Shown here: one piece after another, positions 6,129 through 9,774 of the stretch
Layout of the letters: each line of letters begins with the position of its first letter
How positions within the stretch are numbered: position 1 is the first letter of the stretch
Assembly (NCBI GenBank): GCA_913053795.1
Contig: CAJXGZ010000062.1
Span: 1 to 9,774, forward strand
From: an uncultured Rhodospirillales bacterium
GTDB lineage: Bacteria > Pseudomonadota > Alphaproteobacteria > Rhodospirillales > 2-02-FULL-58-16
DNA length: 9,774 nucleotides
Direction of reading: 5' to 3'
Notes under the pieces: generated by a model
What the model saw: the letters and a program-made list of their open reading frames with translations, nothing else
Database searches by the model: none
Told to the model about the DNA's origin: nothing
Translations under genes and position numbers: made by a program

Positions 6129-6900
6129 GAAACTACTCATTCTCGGCGGTACGGCCGAGGCCGCTGATCTCGCCCGCAAGGCGCACCAAACCCTTGAGGG
6201 AAAAGTGGAGATTATCACCTCCCTGGCCGGACGCCTTGAGCCTCGGCCCGGCATTCCTGGCCAAGACGTCCCTCATTCCGACGTCCCTGGCCGCGTGCGC
6301 GTCGGCGGCTTCGGCGGCTCAGGCGGCCTGACGGACTATCTGAAGAGCGAATCCATCGATCTGGTCGTTGACGCCACCCACCCTTTCGCCGAGACCATTT
6401 CGGCAGGCGCCTATGACGCCTGCCTCGCCGCCGAGACGCCGCGGCTATCGCTGATCCGCCCGCCATGGCCGTTTCCTCCGCTAGCGAAATGGGTCGAGGT
6501 GGATGACTTAGGCGCCGCCGCCGAGGTTTTGCCGCGCATGTCCAGGCGCACTTTCCTGACCATCGGACGAAGCGGTCTTGGGGCGTTTTCCAAGGTGGGG
6601 GGCGTGTGGTTCCTGGTGCGCCTGATGCAGAAGCCGGACGGTCCTTTGCCCTTATCCGGCCATCAACTCATTACCGGACGCCCCCCCTTTTCGGTGGAAA
6701 GCGAACGCGCGCTGATCCGCGACCATCAAATCGACGTCCTGGTCACCAAACAAAGCGGCGGCAAGGCGGGGGAGGCGAAAATCACCGCCGCCCTGGAGGC
6801 CAACATAAAAATCATCGCCATAAAACGCCCGCCGTCCGAGCCCGGCGAACGCGTGGAGACCGTCGAGGAAGCCCTGGCCTGGATCGCCAAGAATCTTTGA
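6121..6900 (+). CDS. cobK: Precorrin-6A / cobalt-precorrin-6A reductase (CobK/CbiJ)
   Basis: This NADPH-dependent reductase reduces the macrocycle of (cobalt-)precorrin-6A, the step right after CbiD, matching its position. It is about 259 residues, as usual. Family motifs: KLLILGGTAEA (4-14, Rossmann-like start), GRVRVGGFGGSGGL (57-70), LVVDATHPFAETIS (81-94), FLTIGRSGLGAF (145-156) and VLVTKQSGGKAGEAKI (206-221). The ATG at 6121 is preferred because it overlaps the cbiD stop by 8 bases (ATGGTTAA) and gives the standard N-terminus; a TTG two codons earlier (6115) is possible. A small loop has DVPHS/DVPGR duplicated (49-58). No recognisable terminator follows directly. With cbiD and the divergent cobB this forms a partial cobalamin locus. 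Confidence 0.95.
   Translation: MVKKLLILGGTAEAADLARKAHQTLEGKVEIITSLAGRLEPRPGIPGQDVPHSDVPGRVRVGGFGGSGGLTDYLKSESIDLVVDATHPFAETISAGAYDACLAAETPRLSLIRPPWPFPPLAKWVEVDDLGAAAEVLPRMSRRTFLTIGRSGLGAFSKVGGVWFLVRLMQKPDGPLPLSGHQLITGRPPFSVESERALIRDHQIDVLVTKQSGGKAGEAKITAALEANIKIIAIKRPPSEPGERVETVEEALAWIAKNL
6265..6294. repeat. 15-bp imperfect duplication in cobK
   Basis: Adjacent 15-base units (6265-6279, 6280-6294) share gacgtccct at their start and encode DVPHS then DVPGR. They lengthen the loop before the conserved GRVRVGGFGG block of CobK. Confidence 0.65.
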
Positions 6901-6952
6901 TTGTTTATTTATGCAGGTTGGTATTAGCCCCCCAAGAACGATTGATCAACGA

Positions 6953-6972
6953 GCGCCGAAATCCAACGGCGC
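6953..6972. terminator. GC hairpin between cobK and nnrU (weak terminator or start-occluding stem)
   Basis: Perfect 6-base arms GCGCCG (6953-6958) and CGGCGC (6967-6972) flank an 8-base loop and are followed by CAAAATTT, then the nnrU ATG 9 bases after the stem. It could be a weak terminator for cbiD-cobK, or could hide the ribosome site of nnrU, which has no visible Shine-Dalgarno. The T-run is too short to be confident. Confidence 0.3.
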
Positions 6973-6981
6973 CAAAATTTC

Positions 6982-7677
6982 ATGCGGCGCATCATGATCG
7001 AACTCATCCTCGCCACGGCGATCTTCTTCGCCAGCCACGTCATCCCCGCGCACCGGCCCCTGCGCGACGCCTTGATCGAACGCTTAGGCCCCATCGGCTA
7101 TCAGATTTTCTACGGGGCGATCAGTCTCGCCACCATCGCTTGGCTGATCATCGCCTTTATATCCGCTCCCCGGGTGGAGCTTTGGACGGCTCAGACGTGG
7201 ATGCTCTGGACGCCTTATCTGATCATGCCGTTCGCGTGCATTCTGCTGGTGGCTGGATCAACCAGCCTGAATCCGTTTTCCGTCGGCAGGGGAAGCGAAG
7301 GATTCGATCCGGCCCGTCCCGGCATTGTCTCGGTAACGCGCCATCCCCTTATGTGGGGGCTGGCGTTATGGGCGGCGTCGCACATCCCGCCCAACGGCGA
7401 AATGGCGGATATGATCCTGTTCTCCATGCTGTTGGTCTTGAGCCTGTTCGGCCCCTTCAGCCTGGATCACAAACGGCGCGCCAAGCTGGGCGCGGAGGAA
7501 TGGAGAAAGCTGGCCCAGGGAACCTCCAACTTCCCTCTCGCCGCCATCCTCTCTGGCCTTGCGCGGCTGGATTGGAAGGGGATCGGCTGGAAAAGACTGG
7601 CCGCGGGCTTGCTTCTCTACACAATCATCCTACTGTCCCACGAGACCGTCATCGGCGAATTGCCGACGCCCTGGTAG
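6982..7677 (+). CDS. nnrU: NnrU family integral membrane protein
   Basis: This is a 231-residue polytopic inner-membrane protein with about six hydrophobic segments (near 5-22, 41-61, 75-92, 114-133, 139-158 and 203-220). The family is recognisable from ASHVIPAHRPLRDALIERLG (17-36), FYGAISLATIAWLI (43-56), SLNPFSVG (95-102), VTRHPLMWGLALWAASHIPPNGE (118-140) and LDHKRRAKLGAEEW (161-174). NnrU was named for a role in nitrite and nitric oxide reductase expression in denitrifiers, and is related to the haem-containing zeta-carotene isomerase Z-ISO; its conserved histidines (H19, H24, H121, H134) could be haem ligands, which is inference. No denitrification gene is nearby. Start choices are ATG 6982 or ATG 6994 (MIELILATAIF); the frame is closed by a stop at 6943, so nothing earlier is possible. 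It lies 81 bases after cobK and may be read from that transcript. Confidence 0.9.
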   Translation: MRRIMIELILATAIFFASHVIPAHRPLRDALIERLGPIGYQIFYGAISLATIAWLIIAFISAPRVELWTAQTWMLWTPYLIMPFACILLVAGSTSLNPFSVGRGSEGFDPARPGIVSVTRHPLMWGLALWAASHIPPNGEMADMILFSMLLVLSLFGPFSLDHKRRAKLGAEEWRKLAQGTSNFPLAAILSGLARLDWKGIGWKRLAAGLLLYTIILLSHETVIGELPTPW

Positions 7678-7755
7678 GAGCGGCCTAAGCTGAATTTTCT
7701 CCGGTAAGTTAGCGGTAATTCACATGTCATATCGTGGGGGGTGTGATTATAGACG

Positions 7756-7777
7756 CCGGATTGTTTGAATAATCCGG
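7756..7777. promoter_or_regulatory. Inverted repeat upstream of the exported-protein/csgG operon
   Basis: Exact 7-base arms CCGGATT (7756-7762) and AATCCGG (7771-7777) surround an 8-base spacer, about 50 bases before the 7830 start. No T-run follows on the plus strand, so an operator or mRNA leader stem is more likely than a terminator. The rest of the 152-base gap (7678-7829) is AT-rich after about 7785 and probably holds the operon promoter, but I cannot pick a good -35/-10 pair. Confidence 0.4.
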
Positions 7778-7816
7778 AGGATCGTGCCACAATATATTTC
7801 TATTCGCATTATAACT

Positions 7817-7822
7817 CGGAGG
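7817..7822 (+). promoter_or_regulatory. Strong ribosome binding site
   Basis: CGGAGG stands 7 bases before the ATG at 7830 and fixes that start for the 215-residue exported protein. Confidence 0.8.
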
Positions 7823-7829
7823 CATTGCC

Positions 7830-8477
7830 ATGTGGCGGCGCGTTTCATGCAAGGGGGGGGCGCTTCAAGTTTGTCGTTTTGTTTTCGCGCTGGCTCTCGC
7901 AGCCGTCCTTGGGGGCGTCCTTGGGGGCGCGCCGCCCGCCCAGGCGTCGGAAGCCACCATAACGGTCACCACCACCCCGGAAACCAATCGCGAGAAAAAA
8001 CTGAGGCGAACGCGCGAGGCCGAAGCCGCCCGCATCGGCGCGGAAGCGCGGGCCATCAACCAGCTCGGCTATCCGCGGGTTTACGATATTTATGTGGGCG
8101 GCTCCAGCCCGTCCGTGGACGTTTACGCCCTAAGCAACCAGATCGCGCGTCTGGCCGCCCATATCCAGGTGCTTTCCCAGCGCGCCGTGGGGGCGACGAT
8201 TGCCTCTGGGGCCGCGCCCGGAGCGCCGAGCCTTAGCCTGCCGGCCATACCCGCCGGCAATTCCTTGGCCGGTTACGGCCCGGAAGGCCCCACCGGCAAG
8301 TCGGTCCGCCTTATCCTGGAATACCGTCTGATGGTGGCCGGCAACCCGCGCCTTAAAATCGGCAAGGTGAACGTGACCAAGGACAAGGTGACCGCCCAGG
8401 TGGTCACCACCGGCGGCGCCCTGGTCGAGGAATATTCAATCGATAAAAAATCCGGCGCTTGGACGCCAATTCGCTGA
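7830..8477 (+). CDS. Unrecognised exported protein upstream of csgG-like gene
   Basis: This is a 215-residue protein I do not recognise. It begins with an Arg/Lys-containing n-region and a hydrophobic stretch (about 17-33), then PPAQAS, giving a Sec signal peptide probably cleaved after A39. The mature part has a charged segment likely to be helical (52-78), a helix-like stretch around residues 98-118, an Ala/Pro/Gly-rich linker (121-155), and a compact C-terminal region (157-215) with alternating hydrophobics, KSVRLILEYRLMV and KVNVTKDKVTAQVVTTGG, that looks like a small beta-rich domain. The CsgG-family gene starts 32 bases after its stop, so it is probably a periplasmic or exported partner of that channel (inference). 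It is not recognisably CsgE, CsgF or a curli subunit. Oddities are an 8-G run at codons 8-10 and a duplicated VLGG in the signal peptide. Confidence 0.8.
   Translation: MWRRVSCKGGALQVCRFVFALALAAVLGGVLGGAPPAQASEATITVTTTPETNREKKLRRTREAEAARIGAEARAINQLGYPRVYDIYVGGSSPSVDVYALSNQIARLAAHIQVLSQRAVGATIASGAAPGAPSLSLPAIPAGNSLAGYGPEGPTGKSVRLILEYRLMVAGNPRLKIGKVNVTKDKVTAQVVTTGGALVEEYSIDKKSGAWTPIR
7853..7860. repeat. Homopolymer run of eight G in the signal-peptide coding region
   Basis: Eight consecutive G residues lie 23 bases into the exported-protein gene. A change of one base would shift the frame at codon 9 or 10 and abolish the signal peptide, so this is a possible slippage (phase-variation) site, and equally a possible site of sequencing error. 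Confidence 0.6.
7905..7928. repeat. 12-bp perfect tandem duplication in the signal peptide
   Basis: gtccttgggggc occurs twice in a row (7905-7916, 7917-7928), encoding VLGG twice in the hydrophobic core of the signal peptide (residues 26-33). Confidence 0.85.
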
Positions 8478-8500
8478 CGGAAATTCTTGGGAAATTGGGA

Positions 8501-8507
8501 GAGAGGG
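8501..8507 (+). promoter_or_regulatory. Ribosome binding site deciding the csgG-like start
   Basis: GAGAGGG sits immediately before ACATG and places the start at 8510. The frame is also open back to 8459, but that would overlap the preceding gene and put residues in front of an otherwise standard lipoprotein signal. Confidence 0.75.
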
Positions 8508-8509
8508 AC

Positions 8510-9529
8510 ATGAAAGAATTAATCAAAAAAAGCAGCTTCGGCTTTCTTGCGTTAGCCATGCTGTTGGCCGCAGGCGGAATAACCGGCTGCCAAAATACCG
8601 GCAGCAGTCAGCCGCAGATGATCGCCCAGGCGCCGCCTGTTCAGGCTTTGCCGGCCATGTCTGGTCCCAAACGGACTATCTCCGTCGGCAAGTTTGACGC
8701 CATCGGCGCCTTCACCAGCAGTTACGGCGGCTGGGACATCGGCGGCGGACTGGCGGCCATGCTGACCACGGCCTTGTTGAATTCAGGCCGGTTCGTGGTT
8801 ATCGAGCGGGCCGAATTGAGCGAGGTCCTTAGCGAACAGGAACTCAGCGCCAGCGGCATGGTCAATCCCGCCACCGCGCCCAAGCTCGGCAGGCTGTCCG
8901 GGGTGCAGTTGCTGATCTACGGCGCGGTCACCGAATTCGGCGCACAGGAAAGCGGCGGCGGCCTGAGCATGGGCATATCCGGCATCGGCGGTCTGCCGTT
9001 TGCCATCGGCGGCGCCAATCAATCGGCGTCGGGCACCGTGGCCATGGATATCCGCATCGTCGACACCACCACCGGCGAGATTCTGGAAAGCCGCGCCGTA
9101 AGGAAAAATATCGAAAGCTCGGCTTTCAACCTTTCGGTGGGTTATTCGGGCATGAGCATCGGCGGCAACCAGTTCAACAAAACGCCGCTGGGCCAAGCGG
9201 TGCGCGGGGCCATAACCAAGGCGGTCCAGTACATCTCCCTCACCGCCAATGACCGGCCTTGGACCGGCCGGGTGGTCGACATGGACGGCAAGGACGTGGT
9301 CATCAACGCCGGCGCGCGCTCAGGGATCAAGACCGGCGACATGTTCATGATCGAGCGGGTGACCAAGACCTTCACCGATCCCTCCACCGGACAGGTTCTG
9401 GGCAGCAAGCGCAAGGAATTGGGCGTGCTGCGGCTCAGCAGCGTTCAGGAGAAGATGGCCTTCGGCGGGTTCTCCCCCTTTGAAAAAGACAAACCCAAGC
9501 GTGGAGACATGGTCTTCATCATGAAGTAG
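8510..9529 (+). CDS. csgG: CsgG family outer-membrane lipoprotein with C-terminal extension
   Basis: This 339-residue lipoprotein belongs to the CsgG/HfaB family, whose founding member forms the nonameric outer-membrane channel that exports curli subunits. A lipoprotein signal ends in the lipobox ITGC (C27), and the residue after the Cys is Gln, consistent with outer-membrane sorting. The CsgG domain spans about 54-245: KRTISVGKFDAIG (54-66), GGLAAMLTTALLNSGRFVVIERAEL (79-103), SGVQLLIYGAVTEFG (120-134), then a glycine-rich stretch (138-156) where the membrane beta-hairpin is expected, VAMDIRIVDTTTGEIL (157-172) and a second Gly/Ser-rich stretch. Residues about 252-339 (TGRVVDMDGKDVVINAGARSGIKTGDM...) form an extra domain absent from E. 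coli CsgG (277 residues), similar in style to the FlgT C-terminal fold. No curli subunit gene is visible, so the cargo is unknown. Confidence 0.88.
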   Translation: MKELIKKSSFGFLALAMLLAAGGITGCQNTGSSQPQMIAQAPPVQALPAMSGPKRTISVGKFDAIGAFTSSYGGWDIGGGLAAMLTTALLNSGRFVVIERAELSEVLSEQELSASGMVNPATAPKLGRLSGVQLLIYGAVTEFGAQESGGGLSMGISGIGGLPFAIGGANQSASGTVAMDIRIVDTTTGEILESRAVRKNIESSAFNLSVGYSGMSIGGNQFNKTPLGQAVRGAITKAVQYISLTANDRPWTGRVVDMDGKDVVINAGARSGIKTGDMFMIERVTKTFTDPSTGQVLGSKRKELGVLRLSSVQEKMAFGGFSPFEKDKPKRGDMVFIMK

Positions 9530-9586
9530 GAGCGAGGAAAAGGACCGGCGGTTGGCCTCGCGCTCCTGGACGAGAGTGAGAAGGCG

Positions 9587-9682
9587 TTGGAGCTAAATAC
9601 ACAAGCCGAAGAAGCCATGGCCCAGAAGGCCGAACTCAAAAACTCCCTTAATCGCTTAATTGGAGACGAAGGGCGGAAATGA
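9587..9682 (+). CDS. Possible small ORF (or remnant) between csgG and the next gene
   Basis: The frame is open without a stop from the csgG stop (9529) to TGA at 9680-9682, which overlaps the following ATG by 3 of its 4 ATGA bases. Its residues read like a real protein: LLDESEKALELNTQ, AEEAMAQKAELKNSLNRLI, strongly helical and heptad-like. No good start is visible: TTG 9587 (31 residues) has GAGAAGG too close, ATG 9617 would give only 21 residues, and the region from 9551 to 9586 is coding-like but has no ATG or GTG in frame. A purine-rich ribosome-site-like stretch (9529-9544) follows the csgG stop. It could be a small coupled protein, a gene broken by a short indel, or chance. Confidence 0.35.
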   Translation: MELNTQAEEAMAQKAELKNSLNRLIGDEGRK

Positions 9683-9774
9683 TGAAAACAGGCCTAAGAC
9701 TGACGGTTTTAATCTGGCTTTTGACGGCTTTCCCCGTTCTGGCCCAAGCGCCCGCCACATCCATCGGCCCCGCC
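9679..9774 (+). CDS. N-terminus of an exported protein (runs off the window)
   Basis: Only 32 codons are visible. Starting at ATG 9679 (or the adjacent ATG 9682), the peptide MMKTGLRLTVLIWLLTAF then PVLAQAPATSIGPA is a clear Sec signal peptide with probable cleavage after AQA. GGGCGG lies 3 bases before the ATG at 9679 (6 before 9682). The start overlaps the end of the small open frame before it, suggesting the same operon as the CsgG-type lipoprotein. The mature domain, and hence the function, is outside the window. Confidence 0.75.
   Translation, partial: MMKTGLRLTVLIWLLTAFPVLAQAPATSIGPA

Noticed and set aside
6606..7688. 360-residue plus-strand open frame spanning the cobK end and nnrU
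   Set aside because: It runs out of frame across two well-recognised genes and their gap, with Arg/Pro/His-rich composition typical of a GC-rich shadow frame.
7784..8236. Alternative 150-residue frame starting before the exported-protein gene
   Set aside because: Its composition is Arg/Gly/Pro-rich with no recognisable features, whereas the 7830 frame has a strong ribosome site, a signal peptide and a structured C-terminal region.
8459..8509. 17-codon upstream extension of the csgG-like gene
   Set aside because: It would overlap the preceding gene and place residues before a classic lipoprotein signal; GAGAGGG sits just before the ATG at 8510.

Overview
The window is a GC-rich (by eye roughly 60-65%) bacterial chromosome segment, densely coding, with no RNA gene, insertion sequence or CRISPR array visible. 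The gene families (YcgN, YgjP-like peptidase, NnrU, SCO1/SenC, CobK next to CbiD, CsgG-type lipoprotein) suggest a Gram-negative proteobacterium, most likely an alphaproteobacterium. That is inference from family recognition; nothing here fixes the species.

Layout. Positions 75-4861 (minus strand) hold six genes read right to left: a SCO1/SenC-like membrane protein, cobB (cobyrinate a,c-diamide synthase), ycgN, a DapA/N-acetylneuraminate-lyase superfamily enzyme, a YgjP-like zinc peptidase and yjbQ. Every junction is a 1-base gap or a 4-8 base start/stop overlap, so this is very probably one translationally coupled operon. Positions 4862-4991 are an AT-rich divergent intergenic region with interleaved candidate promoters over a near-palindrome. 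To the right (plus strand) are cbiD and cobK, which overlap by 8 bases; with cobB they make this a partial cobalamin (corrin ring) locus. A NnrU-family membrane protein follows at 6982-7677.

From 7830 to the right edge is a separate, probably envelope-related operon: an unrecognised exported 215-residue protein, a CsgG-family outer-membrane lipoprotein with an extra C-terminal domain, a short open frame whose stop overlaps the next start, and the signal peptide of another exported protein that runs off the window.

Most notable: the SCO-like protein has Ser and Thr where the copper-binding CxxxC cysteines should be, and carries a lysine-rich histone-H1-like N-terminal tail. The CsgG-type channel is grouped with exported proteins I do not recognise. 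Five genes carry short in-frame tandem duplications. I see no strong evidence of a wholly new system; the CsgG operon is the best candidate for something undescribed.
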